Shown piece by piece: positions 19,829 through 28,986 of a DNA stretch of 37,144 nucleotides. Each line of letters opens with the position of its first letter. The stretch's first letter is position 1. The position numbers and the translations under genes are program-made. The notes under the pieces are model-generated. The model did not search any database and was not told the DNA's origin. It saw only the letters and a list, made by a program, of their open reading frames with translations. The stretch covers positions 1 through 37,144 of the forward strand of contig JALQUB010000052.1 of the NCBI GenBank assembly GCA_023268635.1. The letters run 5' to 3'. Source of the stretch: Pseudomonadales bacterium. GTDB taxonomy: Bacteria > Pseudomonadota > Gammaproteobacteria > Pseudomonadales > Pseudohongiellaceae.

Positions 19829-21424
19829 ATGGGCAATCCCACCTCGAATTCTACTCAGCCCTTGCCGGCCGGGGACTCCTCGCTTCGCCTAGCGCAGGTC
19901 ATCGGCAGTTTTAAGTTGCCCATGGCGCTGACCATCGCGATCTTCTTGCTGTCGTTCGTGCCGCGTATCGCCTCGAATCCGACACTAGCGGCCTCTTTCT
20001 GGGGTGCGGCGGCGGTGCTGGCGTGTTGGCAGGGTTTCATGCTGTTTCACCTCGCTCGCCGACCCGCTCTGAAGGATTTCACCAGCGCCATCTATTCCCA
20101 GCACTATATACAGGTCTTGGTGCAATTCTCTGTGTATCTCTACTGGGGCTACTATTGGCGACCCGTCTACGACCATTTTTGGCTATTAGTCGGGCAGGTG
20201 ATGTTTGCCTATACCTTCGGCATGTTGCTGTCGTGGTCGCGTCGACGCAGTTATATGTTGGGATTCGGACCAATTCCCATCATCCTGAGCACCAATCTAT
20301 TCCTCTGGTTCCACGACGATTGGTTCTACATGCAGTTCGTGATGATAGCCGTAGGATTCCTGGGCAAAGAGTTTATCCGCTGGAATCGTGAAGGGCGCAG
20401 CGTTCACATCTTCAATCCCTCAGCGTTTAGTCTCGGCTTTTTCTCGCTGATTCTGATCGCGACCGGCACCACAGAACTCACTTGGGCGCCGGAGATTTCG
20501 TCGACCCTGACTCTGGCGCCCAATATCTACACATTCCTGTTCGCCGTGGGTCTGGTTGTGATGTTTTTCTTCGCGACGACCTTGGTATCGGGTGCCGCGG
20601 CCATCACCCTCTTTGGCGCCAGTGCACTCTACGCCGCCACTCAAGGCGTCCCTTATTTCCTCGATTCGGACATCCCCGCTGCGGTATTCCTGGGCCTGCA
20701 TCTATTAATTACCGACCCATCGACCTCGCCCCGGACACCGCTCGGCAAGACGATATTCGGTGTGCTCTACGGTTTAGGTGTGTTCGCGCTCTATACGATT
20801 CTGGGTTGGCTGGGTGAGCCCACGCTCTATGACAAGCTGCTGTGCGTGCCCTTGCTCAATCTCTGCGTCATCATGATCGACCGAATGGTGCGTCAGATCA
20901 GTTCTCAGTCGCTACTCAATCTCTGGAACCCTGCGTGGTTTGCTGGGCGCTCCAACATCGCCCATATGCTGGTCTGGATCACGTTCTTTGGGCTGATGTC
21001 GTTGCTGGGCCGAACGGATGGACAGCACACCGGCGATAGCGTGCCTTTTTGGGAGCAGTCCTGCAGTGAGGGCTTGCCGAACGCCTGTGACAGGCTTGTC
21101 AGTATCGAGTCGACCTATTGCAACGACAGTGCCGCGTGGGCCTGTAACGAACTCGGCGCACATTATCGCGAAGGCCTCATCGTCGAGCGCGATGCGGATC
21201 TCGCCTTCGGCTATTTCGCGCGTGCCTGCGAGCTCAAGTTTCAGGCCGCGTGCGGTAATCTGCTGCAGGAAGAATCCACGCTGCGTGCGCAACCCTTGGA
21301 GCTTGATCTTCGACTGATGCTGCGACAAGCCGGATTGAATCTGATGGATTTGTCTGTGCCAGAGTTGAACGCCCGCGCCTGTGACCACGACTGGGCATTC
21401 GCCTGTGAACAAAGACAGAATTAA
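19829..21424 (+). CDS. RnfD/UnbU-like membrane protein with Sel1-like C-terminus
   Basis: This is a 531-residue polytopic inner-membrane protein. About ten hydrophobic segments cover residues ~30-395. Two motifs place it with RnfD/NqrB-type subunits and the UnbU group: NPSAFSLGFFSLILI (~197-211) and the later LITDPSTSPRTPLGKTIFGVLYGLG. The flavin-attachment motif SGAT of RnfD/NqrB is not found; the nearest match is SGAA. After the membrane part, ~400-531 has Cys-containing Sel1-like repeats (ACNELGAHYREG, AFGYFARACELKFQAAC, ACDHDWAFACE), which are probably periplasmic or cytoplasmic protein-binding modules. None of the other rnf genes is present. The next gene, an FGE-fold protein, starts 17 bases downstream. 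Its role in redox chemistry or transport is not established. Confidence 0.75.
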   Translation: MGNPTSNSTQPLPAGDSSLRLAQVIGSFKLPMALTIAIFLLSFVPRIASNPTLAASFWGAAAVLACWQGFMLFHLARRPALKDFTSAIYSQHYIQVLVQFSVYLYWGYYWRPVYDHFWLLVGQVMFAYTFGMLLSWSRRRSYMLGFGPIPIILSTNLFLWFHDDWFYMQFVMIAVGFLGKEFIRWNREGRSVHIFNPSAFSLGFFSLILIATGTTELTWAPEISSTLTLAPNIYTFLFAVGLVVMFFFATTLVSGAAAITLFGASALYAATQGVPYFLDSDIPAAVFLGLHLLITDPSTSPRTPLGKTIFGVLYGLGVFALYTILGWLGEPTLYDKLLCVPLLNLCVIMIDRMVRQISSQSLLNLWNPAWFAGRSNIAHMLVWITFFGLMSLLGRTDGQHTGDSVPFWEQSCSEGLPNACDRLVSIESTYCNDSAAWACNELGAHYREGLIVERDADLAFGYFARACELKFQAACGNLLQEESTLRAQPLELDLRLMLRQAGLNLMDLSVPELNARACDHDWAFACEQRQN

Positions 21425-21441
21425 GCAAGAGACGGAGAACA

Positions 21442-22467
21442 GTGTCTAAAAACAACGCAGCTGCACGGACCGAGGTCGACCCCGTCCTTCAACAAAATCT
21501 CGACTATCAGGCGCCGGGGCGCACGGTGGGCATCGTCGTCATGATTGGGTTAATCGCGTTCACCGCGGCGTTCATGACTTATCAGAGCACTCGCTTAGAC
21601 GGCACGAGTAAACAATCCGATATGCCGGATGGGCTCTCCCAATCTTCAGAGCGCTTCGACGCGGCGCATTTTTCATTGCCGCGTGACGAGCGCTGGGGAT
21701 TCGTCGCCATACCCGCCGGTGAGTTCACCATGGGCAGCAATCCGCTGCGTGACCGCATGGCTTATGAAAACGAGCGTTGGTCGTCGACACAGCGGCAGGG
21801 CAGAGTCGACTTGCCGACGTTCTTTATCGGTCGCTACGAGGTGACGAATGCGCAATTCGCCGCCTATCTGAAAGAGACTAATGGTTCGATGTTGGCGCAA
21901 TTCACCGAGCGCCTCGCGATGGATTCCCAATCGACCGCTGTGCTGGAACAACCCGTCACCGGAATCACGTTGCCGCAGATGCTGGGCTATGCCCGTTGGT
22001 TAGATGCTCAACTGCGACTCTCGGCGGAGACGCCTACGGAATTACGCGAATTACTCGACGCCGACGGCAGGGTCGTGTTGCCGAATGAAGCGGAGTGGGA
22101 AAAGGCCGCACGTAGTGAAGATGGCAGGACTTTCCCTTGGGGTATGCAACCCAGCGAGAGCTACGCCAACTTTGGCGGTTCGGCACTCATGCCAGTGGGT
22201 TCCATCGACTGTAATACCTGTAGTTATGGCCTGGCGGATATGGCAGGCAACGCGTGGGAGCTGACTCGCAGCCCACTTCAGGATTATCCGTTCTCTCTCG
22301 ACCAGGCTCCCGAGGCATTACTCTCACTCGATTCCCTGTGGGTGATGCGCGGCGGTTCGTTTCAAGATGGTATGAACAATGTGCGAACTGCGGTGCGTGG
22401 TGCGGTGGATCCGAGTGTGCGCAATGCCACGATCGGTTTCCGGGTCGCGATCTCAACACTGCCCTAG
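21442..22467 (+). CDS. Membrane-anchored FGE-fold (SUMF1-like) protein, degenerate
   Basis: This is a 341-residue protein starting at GTG. One membrane helix lies near residues 28-47 (VGIVVMIGLIAFTAAFMTY), placing the rest in the periplasm. The C-terminal domain is an FGE-sulfatase fold: FVAIPAGEFTMGSNP, FFIGRYEVTNAQFAAYL, VVLPNEAEWEKAAR, FPWG, GLADMAGNAWELTRSP, VMRGGSFQDGMNNVRTA and GFRVA. Active formylglycine-generating enzymes have two cysteines soon after RGGS; here that stretch has none, and the only Cys pair is DCNTC before the GLADMAGN motif. Sulfatase-activating oxidase activity is therefore not expected, and a binding or accessory role for the upstream membrane protein is likelier. 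No sulfatase gene is in the window. Confidence 0.82.
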   Translation: MSKNNAAARTEVDPVLQQNLDYQAPGRTVGIVVMIGLIAFTAAFMTYQSTRLDGTSKQSDMPDGLSQSSERFDAAHFSLPRDERWGFVAIPAGEFTMGSNPLRDRMAYENERWSSTQRQGRVDLPTFFIGRYEVTNAQFAAYLKETNGSMLAQFTERLAMDSQSTAVLEQPVTGITLPQMLGYARWLDAQLRLSAETPTELRELLDADGRVVLPNEAEWEKAARSEDGRTFPWGMQPSESYANFGGSALMPVGSIDCNTCSYGLADMAGNAWELTRSPLQDYPFSLDQAPEALLSLDSLWVMRGGSFQDGMNNVRTAVRGAVDPSVRNATIGFRVAISTLP

Positions 22468-22560
22468 GATCGGCGGTAAATAGCAATTCCACGGCAGCGA
22501 CGGTAAAATACAGTTCCTTCCTATCTGGCTACTTAGTCTCAACAAGAAGAAACTGATTCC

Positions 22561-24858
22561 ATGACCGATTCCTTCAAAGAAAGCGCGCTCCGTTATCACA
22601 CCAATCCGGTACCGGGAAAACTCGAAATCAGGCCTACCAAGCCGCTTGCGAATAAACGCGATCTTTCGCTCGCGTATTCGCCTGGCGTGGCACATGCCTG
22701 CGAGTTAATCGTAGAGAATCCGACCGAAGTCGCATCGGTCACGTCGCGCGGCAATCTCGTGGCGGTAATCACCAATGGCACCGCAGTGCTCGGTTTAGGT
22801 GACATCGGTCCATTGGCTTCGAAGCCGGTGATGGAAGGCAAAGCGGTCCTATTTAAGAAGTTCGCAGGCATCGACGTATTCGATATTGAAGTGGACGAGA
22901 CCGACGTCGACAAGCTGGTAGAAATCATCGCGAGTCTGGAGCCGACTTTCGGCGGCATCAACCTCGAGGACATTAAAGCGCCCGAGTGCTTCATGGTAGA
23001 AGCTAAGCTGCGCGAGCGCATGAAAATCCCCGTTTTCCATGACGATCAACACGGTACTGCGATCGTCGCCGCCGCTGCGATTTATAATGGTCTGCGCATT
23101 GTTGAGAAAAATATTGGTGAGGTGAAACTCGTCGTCTCCGGTGCGGGTGCAGCGAGTATTGCGTGTGTCGACCTCCTCGTGAGCATGGGACTGCGCAAGG
23201 AAAATGTGCGCATGATCGATCGCAACGGCGTCATTTATGCGGGCCGCAATGAAGGCATGAATCCTTGGAAGGAGAGTTATGCGATCGAGACGAGTGATCG
23301 GACGCTCGATGACGCTATCGAGGGCGCAGATCTTTTCATGGGGCTGTCGGGCCCCGGCGTGCTTAACGGTGAACAAGTTAAGAAAATGGGTGATAGGCCA
23401 ATCATCCTCGCTATGTCCAATCCGCTGCCGGAGATCATGCCGGAAGAAGCGTTAGCCGCCCGCCCCGATGCAATTCTGGCGACGGGTCGCTCCGATTATC
23501 CGAATCAAGTAAATAATGTTCTTTGTTTCCCGTTCATCTTCCGTGGCGCTCTCGATTGTGGTGCGTCGACGATTAATGAAGAGATGAAGATGGCGGCGGT
23601 GCGTGCGATTGCCGACCTCGCGACGAAGGAGACTTCAGATGTTGTCGCCGCAGCGTATGCGGACGAACAACTCCGATTTGGTCCCGAGTATCTGATCCCT
23701 AAAGCCTTCGATCCGAGACTCATCGAAGTGGTTCCGCTGGCGGTTGTGCAAGCTGCGATGGACAGCGGTGTCGCCACTCGACCCATTGAAGACTTGGAAG
23801 CCTATCGTCAGAAGCTGCATGAGTTCGTGAATCAGGCTGGGCTGTTTATGCAGCCTATAATCGAGATCGCGAAGAAGTCGCCGGCGCGCATTGCCTATGC
23901 TGAGGGTGACCACGAAGATGTGCTGCTGGCTGTGCAGGCCGTCATCGATGAGAAGATTGCTACGCCGATACTCATCGGTCATCGTCCTCGCATGGAGAGC
24001 AAGATCGAGCGACTCGGACTTCGCATTGATTTAGAAAAAGATGTCGAAGTCATCGACCCTCGCGACTACTCACAGCACAACGATTACTCGATGTATTATC
24101 ACGATGCCGTTGGTCGTCACGGTGTGTCAGTGGATGCTGCAAGAAAGTCGATGCGAACCGACTCCACCGCGATTGCGGCGGTCATGGTCGCGCGCGGTGA
24201 TGCAGATGGCATGATCTGCGGTAAGGTCGGTCGCTTCGAATTGCACCTCCGAGAAATCATGAATCTTATCGGTCCTGATAATGCGCGTGGCAGTCGAGAC
24301 AATTTAGTGTCTTCGGCCGCGGTGCTGTTGTCTCCAGACGGTCCATTGTTCCTCGCCGACACTTTGATGAACGAAAACCCGACCGCTGAAGAATTAGTGA
24401 AGATTACCGAGGCAGCCGGAAACTTTGTTAAACGCTTCGGTATAGAACCCAAGATTGCGCTGGTCTCCCATTCAAACTTCGGCACGGCGAACAACGCTTC
24501 TGCGCGTAAAGTACGCCATGCCGCCGAGATGCTGCGGGCGGCCAACCCGGATTTGCAGGTAGATGGTGAGATGCATGTGATGAGTGCACTGAATCCGAAG
24601 ATGCGGGAATCGATCTATGCGAACTCGACTATCAAGGGACGCGCAAATTTATTGGTGATGCCGAACCTCGACGCCGCCAACATCGCCATGGGCTTAATTC
24701 GTTCGATTACCGACTCGCTATTGATCGGGCCATTTATCAATGGCTTCAGCAAGCCGGCTCACATCGTCATCCCTTCGGTGACAGCGCGCGGAATATTTAA
24801 TATGACCGCACTCACTGTCGCCGACATCCACGCGGCCGAAACGGTCAGCGCTACCTAG
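22561..24858 (+). CDS. maeB: NADP-dependent malic enzyme with phosphotransacetylase-like domain
   Basis: This enzyme decarboxylates malate to pyruvate with NADPH formation. It has 765 residues (E. coli MaeB 759). The malic-enzyme domain (~1-425) has YSPGVA (39-44) with the catalytic Tyr, Lys94 in [12 protein letters not shown], the metal ligands INLEDI (Glu136, Asp137) and [11 protein letters not shown] (159-169), and a Rossmann GAGAAS (194-199). The C-terminal ~430-765 is the phosphate acetyltransferase-like domain ([38 protein letters not shown]) typical of MaeB and thought to be regulatory. It is convergent with the quinoprotein gene and their stop codons overlap by three bases. Confidence 0.96.
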   Translation: MTDSFKESALRYHTNPVPGKLEIRPTKPLANKRDLSLAYSPGVAHACELIVENPTEVASVTSRGNLVAVITNGTAVLGLGDIGPLASKPVMEGKAVLFKKFAGIDVFDIEVDETDVDKLVEIIASLEPTFGGINLEDIKAPECFMVEAKLRERMKIPVFHDDQHGTAIVAAAAIYNGLRIVEKNIGEVKLVVSGAGAASIACVDLLVSMGLRKENVRMIDRNGVIYAGRNEGMNPWKESYAIETSDRTLDDAIEGADLFMGLSGPGVLNGEQVKKMGDRPIILAMSNPLPEIMPEEALAARPDAILATGRSDYPNQVNNVLCFPFIFRGALDCGASTINEEMKMAAVRAIADLATKETSDVVAAAYADEQLRFGPEYLIPKAFDPRLIEVVPLAVVQAAMDSGVATRPIEDLEAYRQKLHEFVNQAGLFMQPIIEIAKKSPARIAYAEGDHEDVLLAVQAVIDEKIATPILIGHRPRMESKIERLGLRIDLEKDVEVIDPRDYSQHNDYSMYYHDAVGRHGVSVDAARKSMRTDSTAIAAVMVARGDADGMICGKVGRFELHLREIMNLIGPDNARGSRDNLVSSAAVLLSPDGPLFLADTLMNENPTAEELVKITEAAGNFVKRFGIEPKIALVSHSNFGTANNASARKVRHAAEMLRAANPDLQVDGEMHVMSALNPKMRESIYANSTIKGRANLLVMPNLDAANIAMGLIRSITDSLLIGPFINGFSKPAHIVIPSVTARGIFNMTALTVADIHAAETVSAT

Positions 24859-26624
24859 GGTAGCGCGAAGGTGAGGATGAGGTCGCCGCCACGGCGGCCT
24901 CGACTGCCGCCGCCGGAAGCAACGCTGACATATTCTTTGCCATCGATGACGTAGAGAGCGGGGGAGGCGAAGACGCCGGAGCCGGTGTTAAATTTCCACA
25001 ACTCCTCTCCCGTCGCCGCGTCGAATGCGTAGAAATAGCCAGCGGTATTGTCACCAGCCCCTACGAATACTACACCTCCCGCAGTCACCACCGATCCTGC
25101 TTGTCCATAACCGGGGAAGATCTTACGCCAGACGAGTTCGCCGGTGCTGGGATCGTAGGCCGAAAAATAGCCCATGGGGTCGCGGCCGGAACGAAATGGC
25201 TGATCGATGGCATTCACATAGAGCAGTCCCGTCTTGGGGCTGTAGGAGATAGGCGCGAAATTGCTGCCGCCGCTGTAGCCAGGCGCGAAGATCTGATTCG
25301 GACCGATCGGTGTAAATTGTTCTACGATGTGGTTTTCCACCAACTGCTCGGCAGGAATATCGATGGGGTAGACCGGCGAGACCGGTTCCATGCGTTCGCC
25401 GTTCGCCTTGTGCGGAATGGGTTGCGTTGGCCAAGGCTCTTCACCCTCGGTGTCGGTGTCTGTCGACACTGCGACTTCCGGGATCGGGTGTACAGGTTCT
25501 CCAGTCACGCGATCTAGTATATAGAGCCAACTATTTTTACTCGCCTGTGCGAGTGCCTTGACGGATTTTCCATCGACGGTCATGTCGAACAACACTGGCT
25601 GATTTCCGGAATCGTAATCCCAGACATCGTGATGCACTTGTTGATAAAACCATTCGAGTTTGCCGGTATCTAGCGAGAGCGCGATTATGGAATTGGTGAA
25701 TAGATTAATGCCGTCTCGCTTTGTGCTGTTGCCGAAGGGATTGCCGACGGCGAAATACACGAGGCCTAATTCCGGATCGATCGAAGGCGTTTCCCAGATA
25801 CCGCCGCCATTGCGTTCACCGCCCACCCAAGTCGGGCCAGCGAGCTCCCAGCCCTGATCTGTCTCATCCTGCGGTACTGTGTTGAAATGCCATTCGACTT
25901 CACCTGTCTTCGCATCGACAGCGAGCACATAGCCGCCGGCTATGTGACTCTCGCTGCGAGTCGTGCCGATGTAGAGCATACCGTTATACACCTGCGGCGC
26001 GGTGGTGAACCAATAGCCGACGGAAATCGCTGTCTCGATACTGGGATCTTTTAAGTGCAGCACGTCGAGTATGACTGAAGCCTTACCATTGTCGCCGAAG
26101 CTCTCGATGGGTTCGCCACTCTTGGCGTCGAACGCAAAAATGAATGAACCAGCTGCTGAGTAGACGATGCCATCGTCATACACGACACCGCGATGCCTGA
26201 AAATATAGCCTTCTCGGCGGCCTCCGCCGAGATCGCCGGTGACATTCTGTTCCCACAATAAATGCCCATCGATCGCGTTCATCGCGTAAACACTGCCGCG
26301 CGCGTCGGTGACATACATGATGCCGTCGACGACGATCGGAGTTGTCTGATTGCTGACGCCATCTATCACACCATGTTGGAATAGCCACTCGGCTTTTAAG
26401 TCCGCGACATTGTCAGGCGTAATCTGATCGCTAGGGCTATAGCGCGAACCAGCGAGGTCGAGGTTGTGTAGCGGCCATTCCACCTCGCGTACGCTTGATG
26501 GGGCAGGCTTATAGTTAGCAACTTCGACTTCTATTTCTTTGCTGCAGCTCGCGATCGACGCCGTGAGCACTAGGCCGAGAATTTTGATTGCGCGAGTCTG
26601 ATTCTTCATTGTTCTTATCAACAC
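24855..26624 (-). CDS. PQQ-dependent dehydrogenase, lipoprotein
   Basis: This is a 589-residue quinoprotein of the PQQ alcohol/glucose dehydrogenase superfamily, expected to oxidise an alcohol or sugar in the periplasm and pass electrons to a cytochrome or quinone. A lipobox IASC puts the lipid-attached Cys at 27. Propeller blades are evident throughout (WPLHNLDLAGSRYSP at 50-64, GSVYAMNAIDGHLLW, GGGIWETPSIDPELGLVYFAVGNP at 273-296, HHDVWDYDSGNQPVLFD at 331-347, and a C-terminal GYFYAFDAATGEELWKF). The adjacent-cysteine ring of methanol dehydrogenases is absent and there is no fused cytochrome domain. GTG at 26624 is chosen because ggagga lies 6 bases upstream; an ATG five codons later lacks that spacing. 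Substrate unknown. No pqq synthesis genes are in view. Confidence 0.88.
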   Translation of the reverse strand: MLIRTMKNQTRAIKILGLVLTASIASCSKEIEVEVANYKPAPSSVREVEWPLHNLDLAGSRYSPSDQITPDNVADLKAEWLFQHGVIDGVSNQTTPIVVDGIMYVTDARGSVYAMNAIDGHLLWEQNVTGDLGGGRREGYIFRHRGVVYDDGIVYSAAGSFIFAFDAKSGEPIESFGDNGKASVILDVLHLKDPSIETAISVGYWFTTAPQVYNGMLYIGTTRSESHIAGGYVLAVDAKTGEVEWHFNTVPQDETDQGWELAGPTWVGGERNGGGIWETPSIDPELGLVYFAVGNPFGNSTKRDGINLFTNSIIALSLDTGKLEWFYQQVHHDVWDYDSGNQPVLFDMTVDGKSVKALAQASKNSWLYILDRVTGEPVHPIPEVAVSTDTDTEGEEPWPTQPIPHKANGERMEPVSPVYPIDIPAEQLVENHIVEQFTPIGPNQIFAPGYSGGSNFAPISYSPKTGLLYVNAIDQPFRSGRDPMGYFSAYDPSTGELVWRKIFPGYGQAGSVVTAGGVVFVGAGDNTAGYFYAFDAATGEELWKFNTGSGVFASPALYVIDGKEYVSVASGGGSRGRRGGDLILTFALP

Positions 26625-26652
26625 GGTTCTTCCTCCGCGGATTTAAATTTTG

Positions 26653-27480
26653 TTAACGAATAATATTAAAAAACTCGATGAACTTTTTCATATTCGTTTC
26701 GTCTTGGGAGATGAGTAATGAATGATCTCCGCCTTGCACTTCGACATACACATGTTGCATGCCTCGCTCCGCCATACCCGCGACCCAGCTGCGGGTGACG
26801 TCGACTGGCACAAGCTCATCTTGGTCTCCTTGTAAGACTAGGATAGGCAGGTGCGCGATGCTGTCCAAGATCTCGTCCTTCGGCGCGGAGATAGCGGGAG
26901 CCGGTGCGGCGACGCCCAGACCGGCGAAAAGGTCAGGGTGTTTCGCGGCGATATGATAAGTGCCGCCTCCGCCCATCGAGTGGCCCCACAGGAATATGCG
27001 TTCTTCATCGATGCGGAGTTCGTCCTGTACCAACGCGAGGACGTTGAGCACATCCTGCTCGCTGTAGATGCCGTCTTGTGGGTCTTCGGCGGGGCGCGAG
27101 CCGTACCAACCTTCGCGGATATAACCTAGCGGCGTGACAACGGCATAGCCATGGAGTTCTGCTTGATCGAGCAGACCGTGATAGCCCATGAGCCAGTCAT
27201 AACTGCGGCCTAGTCCGTGAAGCGAGACCAATAAAGGTAATTTTCCGTCGCCATCTTTGTCATAGCTAGTGGGAACAAATATCGCGTAGGGCAGGGTTTC
27301 GCCGGTAGCGTCGAAGACGTAGCTGCGATGCTGAACTCGAGGATCGCTAATATGGCTTTCGTCGTCGGAGGCCTTACGCTCGGCGAAGGCCGAAGGCGAA
27401 ACGGCAAGAAGAGAGCAAAGGAAAGAGAGCAGTAATGTGCTTACCCTGGCTGGCGGACGTGCAGACCTTGTTGTTCGCAT
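26653..27480 (-). CDS. Exported alpha/beta-hydrolase (esterase)
   Basis: This is a 275-residue serine hydrolase of the esterase-D/PHB-depolymerase-like group. The signal peptide spans about 1-33 (LLLSFLCSLLAVSPSAFA). Catalytic features: oxyanion region LVSLHGLGRS, nucleophile motif GHSMGG, acid Asp in LQGDQDELVPV and the His in QGGDHSLL. YAIFVPTSYDKDGDGKLPLL at the start of the fold is typical of this group. The frame extends to 27525, but the ATG at 27480 has aaggaag upstream and puts the basic residues correctly before the signal helix. It sits between a SRPBCC gene (61-base gap) and the quinoprotein gene (28-base gap). It could release alcohols from esters for the dehydrogenase; that is inference. 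Confidence 0.87.
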   Translation of the reverse strand: MRTTRSARPPARVSTLLLSFLCSLLAVSPSAFAERKASDDESHISDPRVQHRSYVFDATGETLPYAIFVPTSYDKDGDGKLPLLVSLHGLGRSYDWLMGYHGLLDQAELHGYAVVTPLGYIREGWYGSRPAEDPQDGIYSEQDVLNVLALVQDELRIDEERIFLWGHSMGGGGTYHIAAKHPDLFAGLGVAAPAPAISAPKDEILDSIAHLPILVLQGDQDELVPVDVTRSWVAGMAERGMQHVYVEVQGGDHSLLISQDETNMKKFIEFFNIIR

Positions 27481-27541
27481 AATGGTGGCTTCCTTTTTAT
27501 TATTTTCAGCCCAATGCGGGCTCACAAAGCGATCTCGATGA

Positions 27542-28030
27542 CTAGTTAATGGAAGAGTGAAATGAATCGTCCTCGGCCATGATTCGAATCAGACTGATGG
27601 CGTCTGTGTCGAGTTGTCGATAGGCGGCTTTTAGGTGTTCTGCAATATCGACATTCGCATTCGCCTCGGGCATCTCACGGCAATACCTGAACCTAACAAA
27701 CAAATAACCCTCTTCGGGTTCTTCGATGCTTGCCTCACTAGCCGCATAAATTTGTGGCTTGTCTTTGTGAGTCTCGGTGAGAATTCTCGACTCGTGTTCG
27801 AGCGTAACGTCTTCGTAGAAATTAGATTCGCCTGCTCTGATTTCTCGCACGAAGCAAGAGTCGTTTTCTGGGTGCGAGTGACAATCGATACCCTCGAGGA
27901 ATCGCTGCGGGCAGCGCGCACGCAGTACCAGACCCTGCCAAAGTTGCGAGCGAGTGATGTCTGCAATCTGGGGGTTCGCTGGGTCGTTCACTTGAACAAT
28001 GTGTTCGAAATCGAAGGTGTCAACTGACAC
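27542..28030 (-). CDS. SRPBCC-type DUF1857 family protein
   Basis: This is a 162-residue cytoplasmic protein with the START-like fold of the DUF1857 (AtaL-like) group. The family signature is clear: EHIVQVNDPANPQIADITRSQLWQGLVLRARCPQRF near the N-terminus and EEPEEGYLFVRFRY around 105-118. Such proteins hold hydrophobic ligands in a deep pocket; the ligand here is unknown. The GTG start at 28030 has aggag 7 bases upstream. It lies 10 bases after surE and 61 before the esterase gene, inside a minus-strand unit of otherwise exported proteins, which is unusual for a protein without a signal peptide. Confidence 0.82.
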   Translation of the reverse strand: MSVDTFDFEHIVQVNDPANPQIADITRSQLWQGLVLRARCPQRFLEGIDCHSHPENDSCFVREIRAGESNFYEDVTLEHESRILTETHKDKPQIYAASEASIEEPEEGYLFVRFRYCREMPEANANVDIAEHLKAAYRQLDTDAISLIRIMAEDDSFHSSIN

Positions 28031-28040
28031 AGGAACACTC

Positions 28041-28886
28041 CTATTTCGATAGACTCAATCCCCAAGACTCGACTTCTTCAATCATTTCGTGTGCCGTCCA
28101 GTCGAATTTGAGGGGGGTTAACGTGGCGTAGCCATTTTGGTACGCATAAGTGTCGCTCTTCGGATTCGTCGCTTTCTGACGGATGTAATGTGTTTCATAA
28201 ACACTCGAGTTTCCTTCAGTGCTTTCTAGTGCGAAGGGAGAGGAGGTGATGTAGGCCTCGCCCATAGGGCGCACCACAACGCCCTTGAGTTCGCCGCTAG
28301 GGACATTGATCGAGACTACAACGCCGTCGGGTGCGCCGTCACGCATATAGCGGACAACTAGTTGGCGCGTGAGATCAACGGTGACCGAGGTGTCGACCCC
28401 CGAGGTGTCTTGTGAGACCGCGATCGCGGGGACGCCGCGCATGATTGCCTCCATCGCCGCCCCGACTGTGCCTGACAAGTGGGAGACATCACCGACATTG
28501 GATCCGATGTTTATACCCGAGACGACCAGGTCGAAGGGCTTGTCCTTGGCGAGGTGTAAAAGTCCGAAGCGGACTGCATCTGCGGGGCGACCATCGATCG
28601 CGTAAGTCGTGATGCCGCCGTCGAAGCTAGACTGTTTGACTGTGCGGCTACCTCCATCGGTGGATTGGCTGCTGCCCGATCTATTGCCATCGGGAGCGGA
28701 GACTGTAATTTCGACACCGGGCAACGTGGCGAGCCCCACGCTCAAGGCATGGATCAACGGAGAGTCTACGCCGTCATCATTGGAGATGAGGATTCGGTAA
28801 TCTTCTGCGGCCACGAGCGCCGAGCTGTTTACTAAAGAGATGAATAGGGCGCAGGCTGCGAGGGCTTTGAAGAATGAGGCTTTCAT
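28041..28886 (-). CDS. surE: SurE-type 5'-nucleotidase with signal peptide
   Basis: SurE enzymes remove phosphate from nucleoside 5'- and 3'-monophosphates and short polyphosphate. This copy has 281 residues. Residues 1-27 form a signal peptide (LAACALFISLVNSSALVAA), whereas classical SurE is cytoplasmic and about 250 residues. The metal-site motif SNDDGVDSP is at 35-43 (Asp37, Asp38). APDGNRSGSSQS (64-75) and SGINIGSN further on are the remaining family signatures. The ATG has an aaggaca site. It heads the surE-DUF1857-esterase-quinoprotein unit and diverges from an e(P4)-type acid phosphatase; the two could together salvage nucleotides in the periplasm. It is not in the usual surE-pcm-nlpD-rpoS context. 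Confidence 0.9.
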   Translation of the reverse strand: MKASFFKALAACALFISLVNSSALVAAEDYRILISNDDGVDSPLIHALSVGLATLPGVEITVSAPDGNRSGSSQSTDGGSRTVKQSSFDGGITTYAIDGRPADAVRFGLLHLAKDKPFDLVVSGINIGSNVGDVSHLSGTVGAAMEAIMRGVPAIAVSQDTSGVDTSVTVDLTRQLVVRYMRDGAPDGVVVSINVPSGELKGVVVRPMGEAYITSSPFALESTEGNSSVYETHYIRQKATNPKSDTYAYQNGYATLTPLKFDWTAHEMIEEVESWGLSLSK

Positions 28887-28986
28887 GAGATGTCCTTGTT
28901 TTGCTGTTGTTGCTCATGGGAGGCAGACTCGCAATGTCGAGGCTTTACCAATCCAATAGCAGCAATATAGACCATAACTGAGTAAT

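Noticed and set aside
19829-21424. Part of an Rnf or Nqr ion-pumping complex
   Set aside because: No other rnf or nqr genes are present, and the flavin site and usual partners are missing.
21442-22467. Active sulfatase-modifying factor
   Set aside because: The cysteine pair needed for catalysis after RGGS is absent and no sulfatase is encoded nearby.
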